From Acidimicrobiia bacterium (GTDB taxonomy: Bacteria; Actinomycetota; Acidimicrobiia; Spongiisociales; ZC4RG35), in the NCBI GenBank assembly GCA_028285585.1, contig JANQOU010000003.1:166557-230556 (forward strand): 64,000 nucleotides of DNA, in the 5' to 3' direction. Positions 1 to 7,834 of this stretch are shown in pieces; position 1 is the stretch's first letter; each line of letters begins with the position of its first letter. The notes beneath the pieces were generated by a model. The model was not told where the DNA came from, made no database searches, and saw only the letters and a program-made list of their open reading frames with translations. A program made the translations under genes and the position numbers.

Positions 1-696
1 ATCATGCTCAACTTCATAGCCTTCAGCTTCAGCGCCTATCTGCTGCTCAACTTCTTCCAGGCCGACTCGGGCGGGCTCACTGTGGCCACAGCACAAATCC
101 CGGACACTGGGTGGGTTCCCTCGTTGAACTTCGCCCTCGAGTGGTTCGGTGTGGAGCCTCGCGCCGGCTCAGATCTTCACGGCTTTCTGGTGATCGCGGC
201 GCTTCTCGGGATCTTCTATCACTACCTCGTGAACCGAAGCAGGTTCGGGTACGACCTCCGTGCCTCTGGCATCAACGCCTCGGCCGCACACGCCAGCGGG
301 GTCAACCCCAACTCGATGGTCTTGAAGACGATGATGATCAGCGGAGCCTTGGCAGGGATGGTCGGGATGTCCGAGTTGCTCGGGTTCTCCCACCAGTACG
401 TTCAGGACTTTCCCCGCGGCTTCGGTTTCGACGGGATCGCCGTGGCTCTGCTGGGTCGCGGCCACCCTGCGGGCATGGCCTTTGGCGCTCTCCTCTTCGG
501 GTTCCTGGAGAGATCGGCGCTCATCCTCGATCTGCGTGACATCCCGCGGGAGATCGTGACGATCATGCAAGGAGTCATCGTGCTCACGGTCGTGATCGTC
601 TATGAGGTGATCTCGAGATACGTGCAGCGGCGCACGGTCGCGGCTGCGGCGGCAGCCACAGCTGGCGCAGACGACAAAGTCGAGGTCGGCACATGA
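1..696 (+). CDS. ABC transporter permease, nucleoside/simple-sugar type (5' end outside window)
   Basis: Membrane subunit of an ABC importer of the BmpA-linked (YufP-like) nucleoside or simple-sugar family; it would form the pore together with the permease that follows. The frame is already open at base 1, and its first residues, IMLN, match an internal segment of these permeases, so the ATG at base 4 is internal and the real start lies upstream. Several hydrophobic helices are visible, with the family stretches ISGALAGMVG and GFDGIAVALLG. Its stop overlaps the next start by 4 bases (ATGA), which suggests translational coupling. The ATPase and binding-protein genes are probably upstream. Nucleoside versus sugar cannot be decided here. 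Confidence 0.85.
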   Translation: MMLNFIAFSFSAYLLLNFFQADSGGLTVATAQIPDTGWVPSLNFALEWFGVEPRAGSDLHGFLVIAALLGIFYHYLVNRSRFGYDLRASGINASAAHASGVNPNSMVLKTMMISGALAGMVGMSELLGFSHQYVQDFPRGFGFDGIAVALLGRGHPAGMAFGALLFGFLERSALILDLRDIPREIVTIMQGVIVLTVVIVYEVISRYVQRRTVAAAAAATAGADDKVEVGT

Positions 697-1982
697 CCGC
701 AGTGCAGGACCAGGCAACCACCAGCCCTTCTGAGCCGGGCCGGAAGAGGATCAGCCGGCCGCTGCGACTCATGCTGATCGCGCTCGTTGGAGTCCTGGTG
801 ATGACCGTGACCAGTGGCATCGTCGGCACCGAAGACCTGACCAGCAGCGGCACTTCGGGTGCAGCGCTCCGGCTTGCCATCCCGATTCTGTTGGCGGGGC
901 TGGGAGGTCTCTTCGCAGAGCGAGCCGGTGTGGTCAACATCGGCCTCGAAGGCATGATGATCGCCGGGACCTGGTTCGCCGCCTACGGCAGCTTCGTGTT
1001 CGGGCCGTGGCATGGTCTCATCCTCGCCGTCGTCGGTGGAGGCTTGTTTGGACTGATCCATGCCATAGCGACGGTCACCTTCAACGTCGATCACATCGTC
1101 TCCGGTGTGGCCATCAACATCCTCGGTCTCGGAGTCATGCGGTTCCTGTCTTCGATCGTGTACACCCCGGACACCGGAGGCTCCGTCGTGCAGAGCCCGC
1201 CGATCGAGAAGATCGGCGACGTGAGCCTGCCCTTCCTTGGTGGCGGCTCCTTGTTCGGTTGGGAGAGCCCCAACGTCCTGGGTTGGCTCGAAGACCAGGA
1301 CTGGCTCTATGTGTCAGATGTCGCAGGGGTGCTTGGCGGTCTCTTCACCAGCATCAACTGGCTGACCTTGATCGGACTGTCCATGGTTCCCCTCACTGCC
1401 TTCCTGTTGTGGAAGACCGCTTGGGGTCTCCGGCTTCGGTCGTGTGGTGAGGATCCGTGGGCGGCAGAGTCTCTCGGTGTGAATGTCCTCGGGATGAAGT
1501 ACCGGGCGGTGATCATCTCGGGAGCACTTGCCGGCCTCGGTGGTGCCTTCCTCGTTCTCGTGCAGGCAGGCATCTACCGCGAGGGGATGACCGCAGGCCG
1601 CGGTTTCATCGGCCTGGGGGCTTTGATCTTCGGCAACTGGATGCCGATCGGAGTGCTCAGCGGCTCGATCGTGTTCGGGTTTGGCGATGCCCTCAAGTTC
1701 CGCGGGTCCGACGTGGTGCGGGCGTTCATCCTTGCTTTGGCGATTGGGTTGATAGCTGGGGCCATCTGGTACTTCACCAAAGGCAAGGGGCGCAACGCCA
1801 TCGTCATGGGCCTGACCGGGTTGGCTTTCGGTGCGTACGCCTTGGTTGCTTCCGAGGTGCCTCAGCAGCTCCTTACCGCTGCGCCCTATCTGATCACGTT
1901 GTTCGTTCTGGCCGTGGCTACGCAGCGTCTCCGCATGCCTGCCGCCGACGGTGCCAGGTACGTGAAGGGCGAAGCTCACTGA
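693..1982 (+). CDS. ABC transporter permease, second subunit of nucleoside/simple-sugar importer
   Basis: Second permease of the same importer (YufQ-like, 429 aa). It has the family pattern: a hydrophobic core after a charged N-terminus, FAERAGVVNIGLEGMM near residue 70, the cytoplasmic loop LRSCGEDPWAAESLGVNV that contacts the ATPase, then SGALAGLGGAFLVL and AGRGFIGLGALIFGNW. The C-terminus carries about 50 extra hydrophobic residues beyond the usual end. The start is the ATG in the ATGA overlap with the upstream permease. The next gene begins shortly downstream and is unrelated, so this is probably the last gene of the transport operon. Confidence 0.87.
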   Translation: MTAVQDQATTSPSEPGRKRISRPLRLMLIALVGVLVMTVTSGIVGTEDLTSSGTSGAALRLAIPILLAGLGGLFAERAGVVNIGLEGMMIAGTWFAAYGSFVFGPWHGLILAVVGGGLFGLIHAIATVTFNVDHIVSGVAINILGLGVMRFLSSIVYTPDTGGSVVQSPPIEKIGDVSLPFLGGGSLFGWESPNVLGWLEDQDWLYVSDVAGVLGGLFTSINWLTLIGLSMVPLTAFLLWKTAWGLRLRSCGEDPWAAESLGVNVLGMKYRAVIISGALAGLGGAFLVLVQAGIYREGMTAGRGFIGLGALIFGNWMPIGVLSGSIVFGFGDALKFRGSDVVRAFILALAIGLIAGAIWYFTKGKGRNAIVMGLTGLAFGAYALVASEVPQQLLTAAPYLITLFVLAVATQRLRMPAADGARYVKGEAH

Positions 1983-2039
1983 CTCGCGCCCCTTTTTGGG
2001 CCGATGGACAGCAGGACGCGACGACCTAAGGTCAGCCCC

Positions 2040-3257
2040 GTGAGGTTTGACGCCTACGACCCCCAGTTCTTGGCGAACCCCTACCCGACCTATGCGCGGA
2101 TCCGCGAGGAGTTACCCGCCTTTCACGACGAGACTTGGGGACTCGTCTTCTTTGCAAGGCACGCCGACGTCACCGCCATCCTGAAGGATCGCCAGCGGTT
2201 CGGCCGCGACTTCAGGCATCGTCTCGACACTTCGGATGTCGACCCTGATCTGTATCGACGCATCTACCCCCCGCAGTGGCCGACGTGGACCAGCTACATA
2301 CGTGAGTCGTTCATCGACCTGGAGCCACCTCGTCACACACGGCTTCGCGGCCTGGTGGCCAAAGCCTTCACCAAGCGTTCGTCGGAGGTGTTTCGATCCC
2401 AGTTGGAGGGGGCAACCGACGCCATCCTCGACAAGCTGATCGAAGAGGGCACCACGGAGGCGATCGGAGACTTCGCCACTCCTATCCCGGTGGCGATGAT
2501 CGCCGAGTTGATGGGCATTCCCGGCGAGGACCACCCGCGTCTCATCGAGTGGAGCCGCCAGATCGTGGCGGTCTTCGATGAGAGGGTGACTGAGGAGGAA
2601 GGGGCGCTGGCTGAGCGGGCGACGAAAGAGTTTGTCGCCTACCTCGAAGATGTGCTCGCGGAGCGCCGGCGGAATCCCGGCGAGGATCTGGTGTCGGCCA
2701 TGCTCGAAGTCGAGGAGGCCGGCGACACCCTCACCGATGCCGAGATAGTGGGGACGGCCATCCTGACTCTCAACGCCGGGCACGAGGCGACGGTCCACGC
2801 CATCGGCAACGGGCTGCTGGCGCTGGCCGGCGAACCGAGTGCTTATCAGGCTGCGAGGGACACACCGATTGGGGCGGTCACCGACGAACTTCTCAGATTC
2901 GACTCACCACTCCAGATGTTCGAGCGGTGGGTGCTCGAGGACACCTCTATCGCCGGAGTCGAGTTGCGTCGTGGAAGCAAGGTTGGGCTTCTGTTCGGGT
3001 CGGCCAACCACGACGACAACGTGTTCGCGGAGTCGGAGAGTCTTGTCTTCGATCGCCGATCCAACCCTCATGTCTCGTTTGGTGCTGGTCTTCACTACTG
3101 CGTCGGCGCACCTCTCGCCAAGGTGGAGTTGGAGGCAGCCTTCTCCAGGCTCTTTGAGCGGGTAGCCGGCCTCGAGCTGATCGAGGCGGCAGATCGAATC
3201 GAGAGCCTGGTGTTCCGGGGGGTGGGCAGCCTGGAGCTGTCGCTGACTCCGGCGTGA
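2040..3257 (+). CDS. Cytochrome P450
   Basis: Soluble bacterial-type P450 monooxygenase. The landmarks are in order: the N-terminal PQFLANPYPTYARI stretch, the I-helix around NAGHEATVHAIGNG, the K-helix ExxR pair in ELLRFDSP, and the haem loop FGAGLHYCVGAPLA, whose cysteine is the haem thiolate ligand. The reading frame is open from an ATG at 2004, but that ATG lacks a ribosome site. The GTG at 2040 follows TAAGGT by a suitable distance and matches the usual family N-terminus (VRFDAYDP), so it is preferred. No ferredoxin or ferredoxin reductase gene is adjacent, so redox partners must come from elsewhere. The substrate is unknown. The gene is convergent with the next one, 10 bases away. Confidence 0.9.
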   Translation: MRFDAYDPQFLANPYPTYARIREELPAFHDETWGLVFFARHADVTAILKDRQRFGRDFRHRLDTSDVDPDLYRRIYPPQWPTWTSYIRESFIDLEPPRHTRLRGLVAKAFTKRSSEVFRSQLEGATDAILDKLIEEGTTEAIGDFATPIPVAMIAELMGIPGEDHPRLIEWSRQIVAVFDERVTEEEGALAERATKEFVAYLEDVLAERRRNPGEDLVSAMLEVEEAGDTLTDAEIVGTAILTLNAGHEATVHAIGNGLLALAGEPSAYQAARDTPIGAVTDELLRFDSPLQMFERWVLEDTSIAGVELRRGSKVGLLFGSANHDDNVFAESESLVFDRRSNPHVSFGAGLHYCVGAPLAKVELEAAFSRLFERVAGLELIEAADRIESLVFRGVGSLELSLTPA

Positions 3258-3267
3258 GTCTCTGAGG

Positions 3268-4242
3268 TCAGCCGCTCAAGTTGGCTGGCCGACCCCAAAC
3301 AACGATCTCGTCGATCGCCAGCTCTCGGAACACGTTGCTGTCAACGGTCTCGGCCAGATAGGCGCTCTGGATCGTTATCTCGACCGAATTGGCGTCCACC
3401 GCCGCGTAGTTGATCGTCTGAGTGCCCGGAGTGTCTTCCAACTCATGGACAATGGGGGTCAGGCTGCCTGGTGAGTCGATGGTGAGCCCTCGAGCCCGGA
3501 AGTTCGTCTTGAACCTGGTGACGTCTTCGATGTTCCGCCAGTCGATCCGGGTCACGATCATCGGAACACGGAAGAGCAGCTTGATCACGATCTTCTCCTC
3601 GTTGAGCTGCAACTCCTCCCAGTTGACCTGGTACTCGGCGTCAGTGCCCGAGACCAGGTTCTGACAGGTGAACGAGCTGAGTCCCTCGGGTTCGCATTCA
3701 GGAGCAAGGATCTCGATCACATCCGGCTCGATGATCGCCGGCGGCGTCGTTGTGGTTGATTCGGCCAAAGTGGTGTCCCCGGCCACCGGCTCATCACTGA
3801 AGACGTTGAAGAGCAGCGCGACGATGATCACGACGAAGAGCAACCCGCTGATGGCCACGGCGGCACGCACACCGGCCGTCGCCTGCACAGCAGGGCGCGG
3901 TGCTGTCGGCAACGGCGACTGGTCGAGACGCGCTCCGCACTCCTGGCAGTGCCTGTTGCCTGGAGGATTCGCTGCACCACAAGAGGGACAGGTTGTGCCG
4001 CTGCCGGTTCTTTGCGGCGCGTCCGAGTCGTGTTCGTATGCCTCGTCGGCTGCGTGGACGTCGGGCGGGGGCTGATCCAGGCTGAACTCCTCGTAGCTGC
4101 CGTCCGAGCGCACGGAGATGACATCTCCTGTCGCCGGGGGGCGTTGAGGTGCCATCGGATCTATGAAATTGCCGCAGTTCGGGCAGAACTGCTCGTCGGC
4201 CGCGACCGTCGAGCCGCACTGACCACAAGTCTGGGAGACCAC
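3268..4242 (-). CDS. Zinc-ribbon membrane protein with galactose-binding-like C-terminal domain
   Basis: 324-residue protein with two N-terminal zinc ribbons (CGQCG...CPNCG at residues 6-22 and CPSCG...CQECG around residues 85-102), an acidic linker, one transmembrane helix (about residues 130-150, AVAISGLLFVVIIVALL) and a Thr/Pro-rich spacer. The C-terminal beta-rich domain resembles the discoidin/galactose-binding-like fold found in actinobacterial zinc-ribbon proteins (NADase-type glycan-binding domain). The expected topology is ribbons inside and the C-terminal domain outside. It could sense or bind a cell-surface ligand, but this is inference. It is divergent from radA with a short promoter region between them. 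Confidence 0.65.
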   Translation of the reverse strand: MVSQTCGQCGSTVAADEQFCPNCGNFIDPMAPQRPPATGDVISVRSDGSYEEFSLDQPPPDVHAADEAYEHDSDAPQRTGSGTTCPSCGAANPPGNRHCQECGARLDQSPLPTAPRPAVQATAGVRAAVAISGLLFVVIIVALLFNVFSDEPVAGDTTLAESTTTTPPAIIEPDVIEILAPECEPEGLSSFTCQNLVSGTDAEYQVNWEELQLNEEKIVIKLLFRVPMIVTRIDWRNIEDVTRFKTNFRARGLTIDSPGSLTPIVHELEDTPGTQTINYAAVDANSVEITIQSAYLAETVDSNVFRELAIDEIVVWGRPANLSG

Positions 4243-4414
4243 GTCCCTCCTTCGGGCGTTATTGTGCCACGGGCATGTCCGTGTTGGCCGTCAGATCCTA
4301 TGAGCCTTGGACGGCAGCTTCCGTATTGGCGGGCCTGGTCCTGGCGGTGGTGCTCGTGGCCATCTTGATTTTCGCACTCCAACGCGTCAATCGTTAACCA
4401 ATAGGAGCAGGTCA

Positions 4415-5719
4415 ATAGCCACTTTCAGCTGCGAATCGTGTGGCCATCAGTCGGCCAAGTGGATGGGGTTTTGCCCGCAATGCGGCGCGTCAGAGCCTCT
4501 CGTCGAGTCGATGTCCTCAAAGAAGAAGCCGGTGACTCCGGCAGTCGGTGTCTCCGTAGCCGAGGCGATGTCAGAGACGTTCGAGCGCAACTCAACGGGG
4601 TGGCGTGAGGTAGACCGAGTCTTGGGTGGCGGCCTGGTTGCGGGGTCGGTGGTCCTCATGGGCGGCGAGCCCGGTGTGGGCAAGTCCACCTTGCTGCTTC
4701 AACTGGCCGGCTCGGTGGCCGACGCCGACGGCTCTGTGATCGTCGCCAGTGCCGAGGAGTCCATTCAGCAGGTAGCGCTGAGAGCGGAGCGTCTCGGCGT
4801 GAAAGCCGAGGCGGTGACCCTCGTTGCCGAAGACGATGTGGACGCGGTCGTGTCCCTTGCCGAGAAGTCGCGGCCTGACGTCCTGATTGTGGACTCGATC
4901 CAGACGGTCGGCGTCCCAGAGATAACGTCCGCTCCTGGTGGTGTCGCCCAGGTGCGTGAGAGCGCTTCCCGGCTCATTCGGCTGGCCAAGACCACTGCAA
5001 CCACAGTTGTGCTCGTTGGTCATGTGACCAAGGAAGGGGGTTTGGCCGGTCCCAAGATCCTGGAGCACATGGTGGATGTCGTCCTCTATCTCGAGGGCGA
5101 CCCGGATCGTGGTTTCCGGGTGCTCCGCAGCAACAAGAATCGGTTTGGCGCAACTCACATATCCGGGATGTTCGACATGCAGTCGGACGGTCTCGTCGAG
5201 GTAGATGACCCTTCGAAGGTGTTTCTCCAGGGCTGGGAATCTGATGTACCGGGTACGGTCGTCTTTCCCGCCGTCGAGGGGCGCCGCTCGGTTCTCGTCG
5301 AGATCCAGGCACTTGTCGTTCCGACGCATCAGACACTTCCACGGCGGTCGATCCGTGGAGTCGACGCAGCCAGGGTCAACCAGATCTTGGCGGTGCTTCA
5401 TAGGCACGTCGGGCTCGAGACCCAAGGCTCCGAGGTCTACGTGAACGTCGTGGGCGGCTGGCGACTGGAGGAGCCGGGCTGTGACCTCCCGGTGGCTTTG
5501 GCGATAGCGTCATCCGCCTTGAGCCAACCCCTCGGCAGGCTCGCAGCTTGGGGTGAGGTCGGCCTAGCCGGTGAGGTGCGACCGATCCCGTTCGAGGCAA
5601 GACGGGTCGAGGAGTTGGACCGAATGGGACTCACGACGAGGGTTGCCCCAGGCGCCGGCGAGCCTCTCCGGCTCGACGAGGCGATGAGGTTGGCACATCT
5701 GAACTGGGGGACCAGGTGA
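4415..5719 (+). CDS. radA: DNA repair protein RadA
   Basis: RadA (Sms) is a RecA-like ATPase that helps process recombination intermediates. It shows an N-terminal four-cysteine zinc finger (CESCG...CPQCG), Walker A GEPGVGKST near residue 83, the RadA signature KNRFG near residue 241, and a Lon-protease-like C-terminal domain (EVYVNVVGGWRLEEPGCDLP), for about 434 aa. The start is unusual. The family N-terminus (x-ATFSCESCG) begins at an ATA codon at 4415, and AGGAG at 4403-4407 sits 7 bases before it. The only ordinary in-frame alternative is a TTG at 4307, which would add 36 unrelated residues and has no ribosome site. disA follows within 10 bases. Confidence 0.93.
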   Translation: MATFSCESCGHQSAKWMGFCPQCGASEPLVESMSSKKKPVTPAVGVSVAEAMSETFERNSTGWREVDRVLGGGLVAGSVVLMGGEPGVGKSTLLLQLAGSVADADGSVIVASAEESIQQVALRAERLGVKAEAVTLVAEDDVDAVVSLAEKSRPDVLIVDSIQTVGVPEITSAPGGVAQVRESASRLIRLAKTTATTVVLVGHVTKEGGLAGPKILEHMVDVVLYLEGDPDRGFRVLRSNKNRFGATHISGMFDMQSDGLVEVDDPSKVFLQGWESDVPGTVVFPAVEGRRSVLVEIQALVVPTHQTLPRRSIRGVDAARVNQILAVLHRHVGLETQGSEVYVNVVGGWRLEEPGCDLPVALAIASSALSQPLGRLAAWGEVGLAGEVRPIPFEARRVEELDRMGLTTRVAPGAGEPLRLDEAMRLAHLNWGTR

Positions 5720-5726
5720 TAGCCTC

Positions 5727-6791
5727 GTGAGCGTGGGCGGTCCATCCATCACTGAGACTCTGGAACGACTTGCTCCGGGCACCCCTATGCGTCGCGCCCT
5801 CGAACGTGTGATCCAGCAGGGCAGAGGCGGTCTGGTGGTCCTTGGCTCCAGCAGCAAGGTCGCCGCCGCAAGTTCCGGAGGATTCAAACTCGTCAGCGCG
5901 ACTTTCACGCCCGCCCGTCTAGCCGAGTTGTCCAAGATGGACGGTGGGATCGTTCTCGACGACGCCTGGTCCAACATTCTCGAGGCCAACGTCCATTTCG
6001 TCCCGGACGGCTCCATCGACACCGACGAAACCGGTGCCCGCCATCGAACCGCCGAGCGCATGGCGGTGGAGACCGGGAAGCCGGTGGTGGCCGTGAGCGA
6101 GGGTCGACGGGTGGCTACGTTGTTCTACCTCGATCAGAAGATCGAGTTGGCTCAGCCCACAGAAGTTGCCGCCCATGTCAATCAAGAGTTGCAGAGCCTC
6201 GATCGGCTCCGAGCTCGTCTCGATGAGGCTGAGGCCAGGCTCAATAGGCTGGAGGTTGGTGGCCTTGCCACCTACCGCTCGGCAGTGACCGTTCTCCAGC
6301 GGGCTGAGTTGGTCGAACGGCTTGGCACTCAGGTCTCTGCCCGTGCTCTGACTCTTGGCGAGGCGGCCCAGCTGGTCAATCTTCAACTCGACGATCTCAT
6401 CGCCGGGGTGGAGAGAACCATGCGCCTGGTGCTCCAGGACTACATCAAGCCGCTTCGGTCAGGTGCCGTCGATCGAGCGATGGAGACTCTTGCAGCAGTG
6501 CCTGCTGCTGAGCTGGATGACACCTACCGCGTGGGCAAGGACCTCGGATTCCCTGTTCTCGACGACCCGGCGGAGGCGCGTGGCCATCGTGTCCTCGCCC
6601 AAGTGGCCCGCCTACCCGACTCGGTGCGGGAAGACATCGTCCGGTACTTCGGCTCAGTCTCCAAGCTGCTCAGGGCCAGCGAGGACCAGTTGACCGCAGT
6701 GGAGGGTGTGGGTGACACCCGTGCCGCGCAACTGCGCACTTATCTGGATCGGCTGATCTCGATCGCCCAGGAGTGGGAGGGGTACGACTGA
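5727..6791 (+). CDS. disA: DNA integrity scanning protein DisA (diadenylate cyclase)
   Basis: DisA makes c-di-AMP from two ATP and scans DNA for branched structures. The 354-residue protein has the DAC domain at about residues 10-150, a helical spine, and a C-terminal helix-hairpin-helix DNA-binding region (VEGVGDTRAAQLRTYL). The RHRTAER nucleotide-binding motif is intact at about residue 105. The other hallmark, normally Asp-Gly-Ala, reads Asp-Gly-Gly at residues 72-74 (KMDGGIVLDD), an uncommon but conservative change. The GTG start at 5727, with a second GTG two codons later, sits 7 bases after the radA stop, so radA-disA form an operon, as in many actinobacteria. Confidence 0.93.
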   Translation: MSVGGPSITETLERLAPGTPMRRALERVIQQGRGGLVVLGSSSKVAAASSGGFKLVSATFTPARLAELSKMDGGIVLDDAWSNILEANVHFVPDGSIDTDETGARHRTAERMAVETGKPVVAVSEGRRVATLFYLDQKIELAQPTEVAAHVNQELQSLDRLRARLDEAEARLNRLEVGGLATYRSAVTVLQRAELVERLGTQVSARALTLGEAAQLVNLQLDDLIAGVERTMRLVLQDYIKPLRSGAVDRAMETLAAVPAAELDDTYRVGKDLGFPVLDDPAEARGHRVLAQVARLPDSVREDIVRYFGSVSKLLRASEDQLTAVEGVGDTRAAQLRTYLDRLISIAQEWEGYD

Positions 6792-6842
6792 TCAAGTGGG
6801 ATCAGGATTGGCCTGACCCGCTTGTACACTCCGCACCCGCAT

Positions 6843-7352
6843 ATGGCAACAGCTACCAAGTACTCAGTTGGTGACAAGGTCGTCCACCCGCAGCATGGGG
6901 CGGCCACGATCAAGAAGAAGGTCAAGCAGGTGTTTGACGGCAAGAAGCATGATTACTTCATGCTGGAGATCGCCACTGAGCAGCTGACGGTCATGGTTCC
7001 GGTGGAGAAGTCGGAAGACCTGATCAGGCCTGTGATCTCGAAGACCAAGTCGCGCGAAGTCTTGCGTTCGCTCAAAGGGGAGCCAGAGGAGGCCGGTCAG
7101 AACTGGAGCCGTTGGTACAAGGTGCTCAACGAGAAGATGACGTCTGGTGACATCTTTCAGGTCGCCGAGGTGGTGCGTGACTTGTCGTTTGCCCAGCAAA
7201 CCAAAGGCATCAGCCCTGCCTTGAAGCGGATGCTCTCCAAGGCCCGTCTCACGCTCAGTTCTGAGCTGGCTTTCAGCCTCGAGGTTGACGAGGAGGAGGC
7301 AGTCAAGAAGCTGGACAGAGCCTTGCCGAAGGTCGATCCCATAGAGGAATGA
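6843..7352 (+). CDS. carD: CarD family transcriptional regulator
   Basis: CarD binds the RNA polymerase beta subunit and stabilises open complexes at promoters, including rRNA promoters. The 169-residue product has the N-terminal Tudor-like RNAP-interaction domain (YSVGDKVVHPQHGAATI) and the helical C-terminal domain with the conserved RWYKVLNEKM tryptophan region. The frame is open from a TTG at 6822, but the ATG at 6843 gives the standard MATxxKYxVGDxV start. A TACACT element at 6825-6830 lies so close to this ATG that a very short leader is possible. The stop overlaps ispF by 4 bases (ATGA). Confidence 0.92.
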   Translation: MATATKYSVGDKVVHPQHGAATIKKKVKQVFDGKKHDYFMLEIATEQLTVMVPVEKSEDLIRPVISKTKSREVLRSLKGEPEEAGQNWSRWYKVLNEKMTSGDIFQVAEVVRDLSFAQQTKGISPALKRMLSKARLTLSSELAFSLEVDEEEAVKKLDRALPKVDPIEE

Positions 7353-7825
7353 GGTCCGGCTGGGGGTTCGATGTCCACCCGCTGGACGGTCAGCCGCCAC
7401 TGATCCTGGCCGGAGTTGTCGTCTCAGAGAGTGTCGGTGTCACCGCCACATCCGATGGCGATGTCCTGGCCCATGCCGTCGCCGACGCCCTGCTTGGTGC
7501 TGCGGTCCTAGGCGACATCGGCGAGCATTTTCCTTCCGATGATCCGGCTTCCCAGGGAGTGAACTCCATGGAGTTGCTTGCCCGCTCTGTGAGCCTGGCC
7601 CGCGACGCAGGATGGCAGCCCGGGCACGTCGACACCACCGTGATCGCCCAAGCGGTCCGGATTTCCCCACACCGAGAAACGATCAGGTCATCACTGGCAG
7701 TGACACTGGGACTCGACGTCGAAGCGGTATCGGTGAAGGCCACCACGACAGACGGTCTGGGATTGGTCGGCCGAGGTGAGGGGATCGCTGCGGTCGCAAT
7801 CCTGACCGTCGAACCACTGTCGTAA
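7349..7825 (+). CDS. ispF: 2-C-methyl-D-erythritol 2,4-cyclodiphosphate synthase
   Basis: IspF makes the cyclic diphosphate intermediate of the MEP isoprenoid pathway with release of CMP. At 158 aa it has the normal length. It carries GFDVHPLDG near the N-terminus with the metal-binding Asp/His pair, then SDGDVLAHAVADALLGA and GDIGEHFPSDDP (metal and substrate binding), and the C-terminal VKATTTDGLGLVGRGEGIAA. The family usually reads GHSDxD where this protein has ATSDGD, a minor deviation. It is coupled to carD by an ATGA overlap. ispD, which often lies between carD and ispF in actinobacteria, is absent here and must be elsewhere. Confidence 0.93.
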   Translation: MRSGWGFDVHPLDGQPPLILAGVVVSESVGVTATSDGDVLAHAVADALLGAAVLGDIGEHFPSDDPASQGVNSMELLARSVSLARDAGWQPGHVDTTVIAQAVRISPHRETIRSSLAVTLGLDVEAVSVKATTTDGLGLVGRGEGIAAVAILTVEPLS

Positions 7826-7834
7826 CATCCACGC

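Noticed and set aside
4592..5425. Minus-strand frame of 277 codons within radA
   Set aside because: Shadow of radA; no start signal or family resemblance.
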